Source: UBA877 sp035506155 (GTDB lineage Bacteria; Chloroflexota; Anaerolineae; Anaerolineales; Villigracilaceae). From it: 64,000 nucleotides of DNA. Positions 1-7,374 of this stretch are shown here, one piece after another. Made by a program: the position numbers and the translations under genes. Within the stretch, counting starts at the first letter, position 1; every line of letters begins with the position of its first letter. The notes below the pieces were generated by a model. That model searched no databases. It saw nothing but the letters and a program-made list of their open reading frames with translations, and was not told where the DNA came from. The DNA is taken from positions 27,249 to 91,248 of the forward strand of contig DATJPX010000041.1 in the NCBI GenBank assembly GCA_035506155.1. Direction: 5' to 3'.

Positions 1-1487
1 TCGCACACAGCGGGATCTACCAGAGCGAGTCGCTCCGCCTGGCCGAACACTGGCTGGGCGCCGCCGGGACCGCGCTGAAGCCGGAAAGGGACGAGCCGCT
101 CACCCGCAGCTTCATCGCCCTGTCGCGGGCTTACCTGTCGCTCTGGCGCGGCGACCCACCGGAGACCGTCCTCGACCTGGCCCGGCGCGCCCTGGACGGC
201 TTGCCGGCGGAAGGTACGCCTCCCTTCGATCCGAATTTCCTGCGCCTGCGCAGCGGACTGAACAACAACCTGGCGATCTCCTATCTGTCCCTCGGGAACG
301 AAGAAGCCGCGGTTCGAGCCCTGCTCGAGGCCCAGCGGGTCGGGGAGGCCTGCGGCGACCTGTTGAACTGGTACACCGCCGCATCCAATCAATCCCGGAT
401 CCTGTGCGTCCACGGACGCCTGCCTGAAGCCGCCGCCTTGTGCCGGAAGGTGCTCGGAACAACGACGGTCCAGGCGGGCCAGCCGGAGCGGACCGTCCCG
501 TATGCCGGCGTGCTGTATATGACCCTGGGCGAGATTCTGCTGGAGTGGAATGAGCTGGTGGAGGCCGAGGCTGCCCTGCAAAAAAGCCTCGAGCTCAGCC
601 GGCTGATGGCGGCTGCGGACGGACAGATGGAAAGCACCGTCGCACTGGCCAGGCTTCGACAAGCCCGGGGTGATATTTCCGGGGCGTTGGCCCTGTTGGA
701 CCAGGTCGATTCGGATTCGCCCAGGGCGCGCATCATGGTCCCGGCCCAGCGCGTCCGCCTCTACCTTGCCGACGCCTCCGAACACTCCGGCAGCTTGAGG
801 GAAGCCATGCGCTGGGCGGATGGCCGAACGCTCCAGCCGGTCTCTCCGTACTGGCCGGCTCTCGAGACGTTCACCCTGGCGCGGGTGATGATCGCCGGGC
901 GCAGGGAATCGGCCCGGGTTGGGGCGGCCGGTTCGCAGGATCTGGCGCCGCTCTTGGAATTCCTCGAGGAACAGATCCGGGCGGCCCGCGCCGCCGGGCG
1001 GGTCGAGCGATTGGTGGAACTCTGCCTGCTCCAGGCCCTGGCCTGGCAGGCCGAGAACCGCCTGCCTGAAGCCCAGGAAGCCCTCCTGCAGGCGCTCGAC
1101 TCGGCCGAACCGGGCGGTTTCATCCGCATCTTCCTGGACGAGGGGATCCCGCTGCGGCGGCTCCTGGCCCGCCTGAAGGCCGACGACCGGCGCATCGCCG
1201 AATATGTCCGGCGGCTCCTGGTCGCTGGCGGGACGACGGAAACTCCCCTGGCCGCCTCGGACGCCTCCCGGCGGCTGGTCGAGCCGCTCTCGGCCCGGGA
1301 ACTGGAAGTCCTGCACCTGCTGGTGGAAGGCGCCTCCAATGCCGAGATCGCCCGCAGACTCGTCATCAGCCTGAATACCACCAAGAAACACGTCACCCAC
1401 ATTTTCGAGAAACTGGCCGTACCCGACCGGGCGGAGGCGATCCGGCGGGCCCGGGACCTCGGCCTCGTCCCGGCGGCTTCCCCCTAA
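1..1487 (+). CDS. LuxR-family (MalT-like) transcriptional regulator, C-terminal part
   Basis: The reading frame is already open at base 3, so the gene is cut by the window edge and only its C-terminal ~494 residues are present. Most of this is alpha-helical TPR-like sequence rich in Leu, Ala and Glu, as in the sensor region of MalT-type STAND regulators. The last ~65 residues form a LuxR/GerE helix-turn-helix (LSARELEVLHLL, NAEIARRLVIS, TKKHVTHIFEKL). In this family an N-terminal AAA-like ATPase domain would lie upstream of the window. The protein should bind DNA after ligand sensing. Its target is unknown; the small protein and membrane/lipoprotein genes just downstream are candidates. A strong terminator follows. 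Confidence 0.9.
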   Translation, partial: AHSGIYQSESLRLAEHWLGAAGTALKPERDEPLTRSFIALSRAYLSLWRGDPPETVLDLARRALDGLPAEGTPPFDPNFLRLRSGLNNNLAISYLSLGNEEAAVRALLEAQRVGEACGDLLNWYTAASNQSRILCVHGRLPEAAALCRKVLGTTTVQAGQPERTVPYAGVLYMTLGEILLEWNELVEAEAALQKSLELSRLMAAADGQMESTVALARLRQARGDISGALALLDQVDSDSPRARIMVPAQRVRLYLADASEHSGSLREAMRWADGRTLQPVSPYWPALETFTLARVMIAGRRESARVGAAGSQDLAPLLEFLEEQIRAARAAGRVERLVELCLLQALAWQAENRLPEAQEALLQALDSAEPGGFIRIFLDEGIPLRRLLARLKADDRRIAEYVRRLLVAGGTTETPLAASDASRRLVEPLSARELEVLHLLVEGASNAEIARRLVISLNTTKKHVTHIFEKLAVPDRAEAIRRARDLGLVPAASP

Positions 1488-1536
1488 CGAAAAATACCAC
1501 CTCGAATACCACCCCGCGGGTGATGACCTTCGACCG

Positions 1537-1579
1537 GTCCTCTGGCAAACTATGAGCATTCCAGAGGACTTTTATTTTT
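1537..1579 (+). terminator. Rho-independent terminator after the LuxR gene
   Basis: A perfect 9-bp stem (GTCCTCTGG / CCAGAGGAC, 1537-1545 and 1561-1569) encloses a 15-base loop and is followed by TTTTATTTTT. It sits 50 bp after the stop codon. Confidence 0.8.
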
Positions 1580-1618
1580 AAGTCAGATCAGACTCAAGGA
1601 TTTCTCGAAAGCCTGCGC

Positions 1619-1909
1619 ATGCAAAATCATCCTCCTCAATCCTGGAGCGACCAGCCAGCCACTTACCAGATCGTCATCAAAGGACGGCTGGATACCAACT
1701 GGACGGACTGGTTCGACGGTCTGACCATCGAGATGACGAAAGACGAGGCGGGAACGGTCCTCACCACCCTCACCGGGCATATCCTCGACCAGGGCGCCCT
1801 GCACGGCCTGCTCGCCCGGGTGCGCGACCTGGGCCTGCCGCTCCTGGAAGTTCACCGCCTCGAAGCAAACGACCATTTCGATCCCACCCCCGGGATTGGC
1901 GCGCAATGA
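1619..1909 (+). CDS. Small hypothetical protein, 96 aa
   Basis: A 96-residue soluble protein with no signal peptide or membrane segment. It contains a patterned stretch IKGRLDTNWTDWFDGL, then TGHILDQGALHGLLARVRDLGLPLLEVHRL, which reads like a small alpha/beta fold. From memory, similar short proteins with a WTDWF motif and a DQxALHGLL motif are common beside regulators in Chloroflexota, but I cannot name the function. It lies between the LuxR terminator and the membrane protein gene. There is no convincing Shine-Dalgarno before the ATG, so the start is tentative. Confidence 0.6.
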   Translation: MQNHPPQSWSDQPATYQIVIKGRLDTNWTDWFDGLTIEMTKDEAGTVLTTLTGHILDQGALHGLLARVRDLGLPLLEVHRLEANDHFDPTPGIGAQ

Positions 1910-1963
1910 AGGTCAGCTCATCTCTCAGGCAGACGACTGACCAGATCAGTAAGGAGTAGAAGT

Positions 1964-2716
1964 ATGAGCGAAGTCCTTGAAAATAAGAGAACAAATGATG
2001 ACGTCGATCGAAGTTGGAGAGGGTTGTTTTGTGTCAGTGGAATTCTTCTGATCATTACCGCGGTGATATGGACCACGGTGTCCCACACTGCCAGCGTTCT
2101 CTACGCATCGGGGTATCCCGGCGATCCCGCCTCGTACCTGGAATTGATCTCTCATCACCAGCTTCTGGCCTCGGTTACCTGGAGCCTTTGGATTGCCGCC
2201 GACTTCCTCCTCTTTGCGCCCACTGTCGCCCTCTACATCGTCCTGCGGCGAAACAACAGGACCCTGGCTCTGCTAGGAGGCTTGTTTGCAATGTTCTTCA
2301 ACATTTATGACGTCTGTGTGACTGAATTGAACTCCCTGACGCTCGTCAGCCTGTCGCATGGATACGCCAGCGCAGCAAGCGATGCCGGGAGGACTCTATT
2401 CGTCGCAGCGGCTGCGTATGGCTATTTTGCCCTTCCTTTTCAAACTGTTCTTAGTTTTGCCACCGGCACCCTCGGGTACCTGTTTTGGTGTGTGCCCATG
2501 CTCAGGAGCATCTTCAGGCGGGCTACGGCGATTTATGGCGCAGTCGTCATGATCGTCGCCTTGATCGGATCGGCCGCTCCGTTGTTCCCCTCATCCGCAG
2601 TATTGGGGCTTTGCCAGTTTATCTGTATTCCTGCTTGTGCCTTGTGGTTCACCCTCGTGGGAGTTCAGTTATTTCGCTATGGCAGACGCCTTCCCCCCAA
2701 AGAAGCCAACGTTTGA
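1964..2716 (+). CDS. DUF4386-like integral membrane protein
   Basis: A 250-residue polytopic membrane protein with about six hydrophobic helices (roughly residues 23-45, 70-95, 100-125, 140-165, 175-195 and 205-240). The pattern of length, helix placement and the short loop sequences resembles DUF4386 proteins, whose function is unknown. AAGGAG lies 7-8 bases before the ATG. It is followed after 14 bp by the first PQQ-repeat lipoprotein gene and is probably co-transcribed with both propeller genes. Its base composition is slightly less GC-rich than its neighbours. The family assignment rests on pattern recognition only. Confidence 0.65.
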   Translation: MSEVLENKRTNDDVDRSWRGLFCVSGILLIITAVIWTTVSHTASVLYASGYPGDPASYLELISHHQLLASVTWSLWIAADFLLFAPTVALYIVLRRNNRTLALLGGLFAMFFNIYDVCVTELNSLTLVSLSHGYASAASDAGRTLFVAAAAYGYFALPFQTVLSFATGTLGYLFWCVPMLRSIFRRATAIYGAVVMIVALIGSAAPLFPSSAVLGLCQFICIPACALWFTLVGVQLFRYGRRLPPKEANV

Positions 2717-2730
2717 AAAGGAGATAACAA

Positions 2731-3948
2731 ATGTTGAAATCTATCTGGAAAGTCCTGGGTTTTTCACTGCTGCTTGTTTTTCTGGCGAGCGCCTGCCAGC
2801 CGGGAAATCCTGCGCCATCCGGCTCTCAGCCATCATCTGATCAGGAGACTGTCATGAAAGCTCATTGGGTTTATGAAACCGCCGGCGCGATCTGGGGCTC
2901 ACCCGCCCTCGATGCCGGGACCGTTTACACCGGCAGCGACGATGGGAATTTATACGCTCTCGACGCCCGGACCGGCAAATTCAAATGGAAATTCGCCTCC
3001 AAAGGCATCGTCCGTTCCCAGCCGGCCGTTGCAGGTGGCCTGGTCTACTTCAGCAGCGATGACGGGTTCCTTTATGCCGTCAATGCAAAGGATGGAAAGC
3101 CGGCCTGGAGCTTCGACATCGGCAACTATCTCGACCGCGCCGCTCGCGAAAACCTCGGGAATTCCCCCAGCCCGACCGGTTACGACTACGTCCAGTCCTC
3201 CCCCGTGGTGGCGGAAGGGACCGTCTTCGTCGGCAGCCTGAACGGGAATCTCTATGCCCTGGCTGCGGATACCGGCAAGCTCGAATGGACATTTGCCACC
3301 GCCAACAAGATCCGGGCCACCCCGGCGGTCGACCGCGGAACGGTCTACGTCGGCAGTTGGGACAAGCTGCTCTACGCGGTCGACGCCTCGACCGGCAAGG
3401 TCCGTTGGGCCAGCCCGGTCGGCGGGGAGGTCCAGTCAACTGCGCTGGTCGCCAACGGCTTGGTCTACTGCGCCAGCCGCAAGGCTTCCGTCGTCGCCCT
3501 CGACGCTGCCACCGGGGAACTCAAGTGGGAGCACAGCTATGGAAACAACATGTGGGTGGAATCCTCGCCCCGCCTGGTCGACGGCGTTATTTACATCGGA
3601 AGCTCCGGCAGCAAATTCGTCCTCGGCCTGGATGCCCTGACCGGCAAACCGACCGCCATTTTCATGTCGCCGGACTTCCACTGGAGCACGCCCCTGGTCG
3701 TCCTTGACACCCTTTACATCGGCGGGACCAGCTACAAGCCCGACCAGACCGGCGGGATCTATGCCCTGAAGATCGTGGATGGAAAATTCTCCACTCTGGA
3801 CCAGGATCGCCAGGTATTCCCCGTGGTCGACACCCTGGAAGCCTCCGGGAACTGGAACGGCGTCGCTTCCTCCCCGGTCTTGGGCGACGGCCTGTTCTAC
3901 TTTGGCGGCCTGGACGGCAAACTCTACGCAGTCAATACGTTGCCCTGA
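2731..3948 (+). CDS. PQQ-repeat beta-propeller lipoprotein (paralogue 1)
   Basis: A 405-residue secreted lipoprotein. The N-terminus has a signal peptide ending in a lipobox (LASAC, Cys at about residue 22), so it should be anchored outside the cytoplasmic membrane. The rest is about eight repeats of the form V-Y-x-G-S-x-D-G-x-L-Y-A-L-D-A-x-T-G-K-x-x-W, the blade signature of PQQ-type propellers (BamB / quinoprotein dehydrogenase-like). I see no dehydrogenase catalytic region or haem motif, so it is probably a binding or scaffolding propeller rather than an enzyme. AAAGGAG precedes the ATG. A close paralogue follows after 21 bp. Confidence 0.88.
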   Translation: MLKSIWKVLGFSLLLVFLASACQPGNPAPSGSQPSSDQETVMKAHWVYETAGAIWGSPALDAGTVYTGSDDGNLYALDARTGKFKWKFASKGIVRSQPAVAGGLVYFSSDDGFLYAVNAKDGKPAWSFDIGNYLDRAARENLGNSPSPTGYDYVQSSPVVAEGTVFVGSLNGNLYALAADTGKLEWTFATANKIRATPAVDRGTVYVGSWDKLLYAVDASTGKVRWASPVGGEVQSTALVANGLVYCASRKASVVALDAATGELKWEHSYGNNMWVESSPRLVDGVIYIGSSGSKFVLGLDALTGKPTAIFMSPDFHWSTPLVVLDTLYIGGTSYKPDQTGGIYALKIVDGKFSTLDQDRQVFPVVDTLEASGNWNGVASSPVLGDGLFYFGGLDGKLYAVNTLP

Positions 3949-3969
3949 TCTCGATGAATGGAGACGGTC

Positions 3970-5118
3970 ATGAAATTCCAACGCCTGTTCGTGTCGATCC
4001 TGATCCTTGCCGTCCTGGCGGCTTGCAGCCCGGCCTCCCGGCCGGCTCCAGCGGCTTCAACTGACCCTGCGCCTGGGAGGGTCCTCTGGACGTATGCCAC
4101 CGAGGGCGAGATCTGGTCCTCGCCGGCTGTCGCCGAGGGGGCCGTTTACTTCGGCAGCGACGACCATGCGGTTTACGCAGTCAGCCTGAAGACCCATCAG
4201 TTGAACTGGAAATTCGAAACCGGCGATATTGTCCGCTCCCGGCCGGCCGTAGCCAACGGCCAGGTCTACTTCAGCAGCGACGACGGCTACCTGTTCGCCG
4301 TCAACGCCCGCACCGGCAAGCAGGCCTGGAAGCTCGACATGGGCCGGCCGCTCGCCCCGCGCAAGCCGGTCCCGCAGGGTTGGGATTACATGCAGTCCTC
4401 CCCGACGGTGGCGGATGGCATGGTCTATTCGGGCACGTCCAACCAGAATTTCTACGCCGTGGATGCCCGGACCGGCAAGGTCAAGTGGCAGACCCGGGTA
4501 GGGTTGTACGTGCGTTCCACCCCGGCGGTCGTGGATGGCGTCGTCTACTTCGGGGACTGGCTCGGCACCTTGTATGCCCTGGATGCAAAAACCGGGGCGG
4601 CCAGATGGACCTTCAACACGTATGGGCCGGTCATTCCCTCGCCAACCGTCGTGGACGGGGTCGTCTACATCGGCAGCAAATTCCCCTGCCTGTACGCGAT
4701 CGACGCCGCCACCGGCCAGCAGAAATGGTGCTTCAAATATCCTGCCAGCATCCCATGGGTCGAGTCCTCGGCGGCGGTGGCAGACGGCGTGGTCTACGTC
4801 GGCAGCTCCGACTGGGACAAGGTCAACGCGGTCGATGCGGCCACCGGTGAGCTCAAGTGGGACTTCACCACGCAGGGCGATCCCTGGTCCTCGCCGGCGG
4901 TCGCGGACGGGGTCGTCTACGTCGGCGCGACCGGAGGGGGACTGTACGCCCTCGACGCCGCCACCGGGTCCGAACTGTGGATGGTCCCGACCGGTGCGCC
5001 CCTCAAGACCGTCGACACCCGCTTCGTCAACGGCATCGTCTCCTCGCCGGCAGTCGCCGATGGGGTGGTCTACTTCGGAAGCCTGGACGGGAAACTCTAC
5101 GCGGTCAGTTCAAAATAG
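3970..5118 (+). CDS. PQQ-repeat beta-propeller lipoprotein (paralogue 2)
   Basis: A 382-residue lipoprotein with signal peptide and lipobox (VLAAC). It again has about eight blades with the LYALDAxTGxxxW signature. I chose the ATG at 3970 rather than the in-frame ATG at 3958 because GGAG lies 8 bases before it and because translation then begins directly with a typical Lys-containing signal peptide. It is a tandem duplicate of the preceding gene, sharing blade order and the sequence YMQSSP/YVQSSP in the third blade. The likely role is extracytoplasmic binding; the ligand is unknown. A strong hairpin terminator follows. Confidence 0.88.
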   Translation: MKFQRLFVSILILAVLAACSPASRPAPAASTDPAPGRVLWTYATEGEIWSSPAVAEGAVYFGSDDHAVYAVSLKTHQLNWKFETGDIVRSRPAVANGQVYFSSDDGYLFAVNARTGKQAWKLDMGRPLAPRKPVPQGWDYMQSSPTVADGMVYSGTSNQNFYAVDARTGKVKWQTRVGLYVRSTPAVVDGVVYFGDWLGTLYALDAKTGAARWTFNTYGPVIPSPTVVDGVVYIGSKFPCLYAIDAATGQQKWCFKYPASIPWVESSAAVADGVVYVGSSDWDKVNAVDAATGELKWDFTTQGDPWSSPAVADGVVYVGATGGGLYALDAATGSELWMVPTGAPLKTVDTRFVNGIVSSPAVADGVVYFGSLDGKLYAVSSK

Positions 5119-5132
5119 CCCTTCCCGTCGCT

Positions 5133-5174
5133 GCGGAGGTCAGCTCGAACAGAGCCGGCCTCCGCTTTTATTTT
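5133..5174 (+). terminator. Terminator after the propeller operon
   Basis: The stem GCGGAGG (5133-5139) / CCTCCGC (5159-5165) has an inner GCTC/GAGC pairing and is followed by TTTTATTTT, directly downstream of the second lipoprotein gene. Confidence 0.8.
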
Positions 5175-5228
5175 CCAGGTGGGAAAAAATACGGGTAGAT
5201 TTTCACCGAAAAGTGGTCAATTTGTCGA

Positions 5229-5257
5229 TTGTGGCCCATCCCAGGCTGGGGTATGAT
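5229..5257 (+). promoter_or_regulatory. Putative sigma70 promoter for the 79-aa gene
   Basis: TTGTGG (5229-5234), a 17-bp spacer and TATGAT (5252-5257) lie 22 bp before the start codon. The -35 box has two mismatches to consensus. Confidence 0.5.
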
Positions 5258-5278
5258 CAATTCGAAAGGAGCCTGGCG

Positions 5279-5518
5279 ATGAACATTCTGGATGTCAAAG
5301 AATCGAAGATCAAGGCTTATCTCAAGTTCCTCTACTCCCATGGCGCCACCTCGAAGACCAAAGCCGTCCGGATCGATGACGTCGAACGAGGCGTGCGCAT
5401 GGATGACAGGATGTTCGACGAGATCACCAGGTATGTGCTGGCCGAAGGTTACGCGGCCCGGGCAGTCCAACGTGAGATCTACATCACCAAGGCCGGGGTC
5501 AACCAGATTAAAGGTTAG
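5279..5518 (+). CDS. Small winged-helix-like protein, 79 aa
   Basis: AAAGGAG lies 8 bases before the ATG, so this short gene is well supported although it sits inside a longer open frame that has no relation to it. The 79-residue product has a compact helical N-terminal half (LKFLYSHGATSKTKAVRIDDV) and ends in a REIYITKAGVNQIKG segment, typical of the wing of small winged-helix proteins. This suggests DNA binding, but no family is certain. It has its own promoter and is followed by a bidirectional terminator, so it is a single-gene unit. Confidence 0.7.
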   Translation: MNILDVKESKIKAYLKFLYSHGATSKTKAVRIDDVERGVRMDDRMFDEITRYVLAEGYAARAVQREIYITKAGVNQIKG

Positions 5519-5559
5519 GCTTCCTCCGCTCCTTTATCGTTGATTTATCGGTAATCGAA

Positions 5560-5590
5560 AACGCCCGGCTTGCCGGGCGTTTCGGTTTTT
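5560..5590. terminator. Bidirectional terminator
   Basis: A perfect 10-bp stem AACGCCCGGC / GCCGGGCGTT (5560-5569, 5572-5581) is flanked by AAAA on the left and a T-run on the right. It separates the convergent 79-aa gene (+) and the 205-aa membrane gene (-). Confidence 0.85.
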
Positions 5591-5621
5591 AGCTGAAGAA
5601 GCGTTTCGCGGAATTGCCGTT

Positions 5622-6239
5622 TCAATCTCCGGCTGGCTTTTCGCAGCCGGCGGTTTTGCAGTCCCGGTAGAGAAAGATGCAGCCCAGCATGAACCCGAGC
5701 TGGCCGATCGTGTTGACCGTCTCCTCCACCCATTGCATTGCCAGGGTCTGGTCCGCGCTGGCCAGGGCGCCCATCCCCAGGATTCCCAGGACGCCAAGAA
5801 CGAGGCCGACCGCGGCTGGCAGCACCTTGCGTTTGAAAGCCAGGTAGGCCAGGATGCCCTCGGCGCCCAGGCTTGCGACGGTCATGACGAACAGGAAGGG
5901 AATCTTCCAGCTCGCTATGGCCAGGACCGGACCGCCCTTCCCGTCCCGGCGGACCAGGGACAGAACCGCGCCAAACAGCCCGAGGAAGCCTATCGCAGAC
6001 AGGACGAACTGCACCTGGGCCAGCCATTGAAGATCGACCGAGGCTGCGGTGACCATCAGCTTCCAGAGTGCTTTCGAAAAACCGCCGGCGAATACCAACA
6101 AAACGCCGGCCAAAGCCAGCCATCCCATCGATTTTCCACGGCCGAGGCGCACCATGCGCACCAGGTACAGGCCGCCAGCCAGGAAGGCAAACGTTGGCAG
6201 GAAGTCGAACAGCACGAGCAGGAGCGGATAGGTTTCCAT
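5622..6239 (-). CDS. Hypothetical integral membrane protein, 205 aa
   Basis: A 205-residue protein with about five to six hydrophobic segments (near residues 5-25, 38-58, 75-98, 108-130, 138-160 and 178-192) and a Cys-containing C-terminal tail (FLYRDCKTAGCEKPAGD). I do not recognise a family. It lies 125 bp downstream of the MoxR gene on the same strand and may be the last gene of that operon or a separate unit. The C-terminal cysteines could bind metal, but this is only a possibility. Confidence 0.65.
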   Translation of the reverse strand: METYPLLLVLFDFLPTFAFLAGGLYLVRMVRLGRGKSMGWLALAGVLLVFAGGFSKALWKLMVTAASVDLQWLAQVQFVLSAIGFLGLFGAVLSLVRRDGKGGPVLAIASWKIPFLFVMTVASLGAEGILAYLAFKRKVLPAAVGLVLGVLGILGMGALASADQTLAMQWVEETVNTIGQLGFMLGCIFLYRDCKTAGCEKPAGD

Positions 6240-6364
6240 GGGGTTCTCCGGTCGGAATGAAATCGGGATGAGTTGGGATGACCCTGCGGATAAAGAAAAG
6301 CTTACCTGTAATTTGGCTCGGTTAATCTTACACGATTATTCCTGATCCGATCCCGCCTTTCCGT

Positions 6365-7348
6365 TCAGGCCTGCCGGCTGAGCAGCGGCACTTCGACCTG
6401 TTTGAGCAGTTCTTCGACCACGCCGACAGTCGTCTCCCCGCTGAGGGCATTCTCCGGGTTGATGACCATGCGGTGGGCCAGGCAGGCCGCCGCCACGGAT
6501 TTCACGTCGTCGGGGATGACGTAATCCCGCCCGTCCAGGGCAGCGCGCGCCTGGGCGGTGTGGAACAACGCCAGGCTGCCGCGCGGGCTCGCTCCCAGGC
6601 TCAGGGCGGGATGCTCCCGGGTGGCATGGACCAGGTTGAGGATATATCGGCGCACGCCCTCCACAACCTGCACTTTTCGCACCTGCTGTTGCAGCTCGGG
6701 GAGATGCTTGCCGTCGGCGGCGCGGCCGAGGCGATCGATCGGGTGGGCAAGCTGCTGCATCTGCAGCATGGCGTCCTCGGCGCCGCCCTCCGGATAGCCC
6801 AGGCTCAGCCGGAGCAGGAACCGGTCCAGCTGGGCCTCGGGGAGGGGGAAGGTCCCTTCAAACTCGATCGGGTTCTGGGTGGCCAGGACGAGGAAGGGCT
6901 TCGGCAGCGGATAAGTGACCCCGTCCACGCTGACCTGGGCCTCGCCCATGGCTTCCAGCAGGGCGCTCTGGGTACGGGGCGTGGCCCGGTTGATCTCGTC
7001 GGCGAGCAGGACCTGGCTGAATGCCGGACCGGGGCGGAATTCGAACTCGCGGGATTTCTGGTTGAAGACCGAAACGCCCGTGATGTCGTTCGGCAGCAGG
7101 TCGGGGGTGCATTGGACCCGCTTGAACTCCAGGCCGGTGCTGACCGCCAGGGCCCGCGCCAGCATGGTCTTGCCGGTGCCGGGGGCATCCTCGATCAGCA
7201 CGTGTCCTTCGCATAGCAAAGCAAGCAGCAACTGCTCGATGACCGGACGTTTTCCGACGATGACTTTCTCGACGTTGTCGATCACGGCCCCGGCGAATTC
7301 CCGCACCGAGTCGGCGTTTTTTATCCTGCCCGTTTTTTGAGGGGTCAT
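6365..7348 (-). CDS. MoxR-family AAA+ ATPase
   Basis: A 327-residue AAA+ ATPase. Walker A is APGTGKT at residues 55-61, Walker B is LLADEINRA, and the sensor stretch ATQNPIEFEGTFPLPEAQLDRF is diagnostic of MoxR. The ATG at 7348 (MTPQKTGRIK) is chosen over an in-frame upstream start because the latter would lie deep inside the transglutaminase gene; a purine-rich site (GAGAGAAGG) precedes it. MoxR proteins act as chaperones with VWA or DUF58 partners. Here the partner DUF58 gene lies two genes upstream in the same operon, the standard DUF58 / transglutaminase / MoxR arrangement. Confidence 0.9.
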   Translation of the reverse strand: MTPQKTGRIKNADSVREFAGAVIDNVEKVIVGKRPVIEQLLLALLCEGHVLIEDAPGTGKTMLARALAVSTGLEFKRVQCTPDLLPNDITGVSVFNQKSREFEFRPGPAFSQVLLADEINRATPRTQSALLEAMGEAQVSVDGVTYPLPKPFLVLATQNPIEFEGTFPLPEAQLDRFLLRLSLGYPEGGAEDAMLQMQQLAHPIDRLGRAADGKHLPELQQQVRKVQVVEGVRRYILNLVHATREHPALSLGASPRGSLALFHTAQARAALDGRDYVIPDDVKSVAAACLAHRMVINPENALSGETTVGVVEELLKQVEVPLLSRQA

Positions 7349-7374
7349 GAGGAAGCCTTCTCTCTTTGAGTGGA

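Noticed and set aside
2731..5118. Repeated DNA in the propeller genes as a mobile or CRISPR-like repeat
   Set aside because: The similarity is protein-level blade repetition with variable DNA, not exact regularly spaced repeats.
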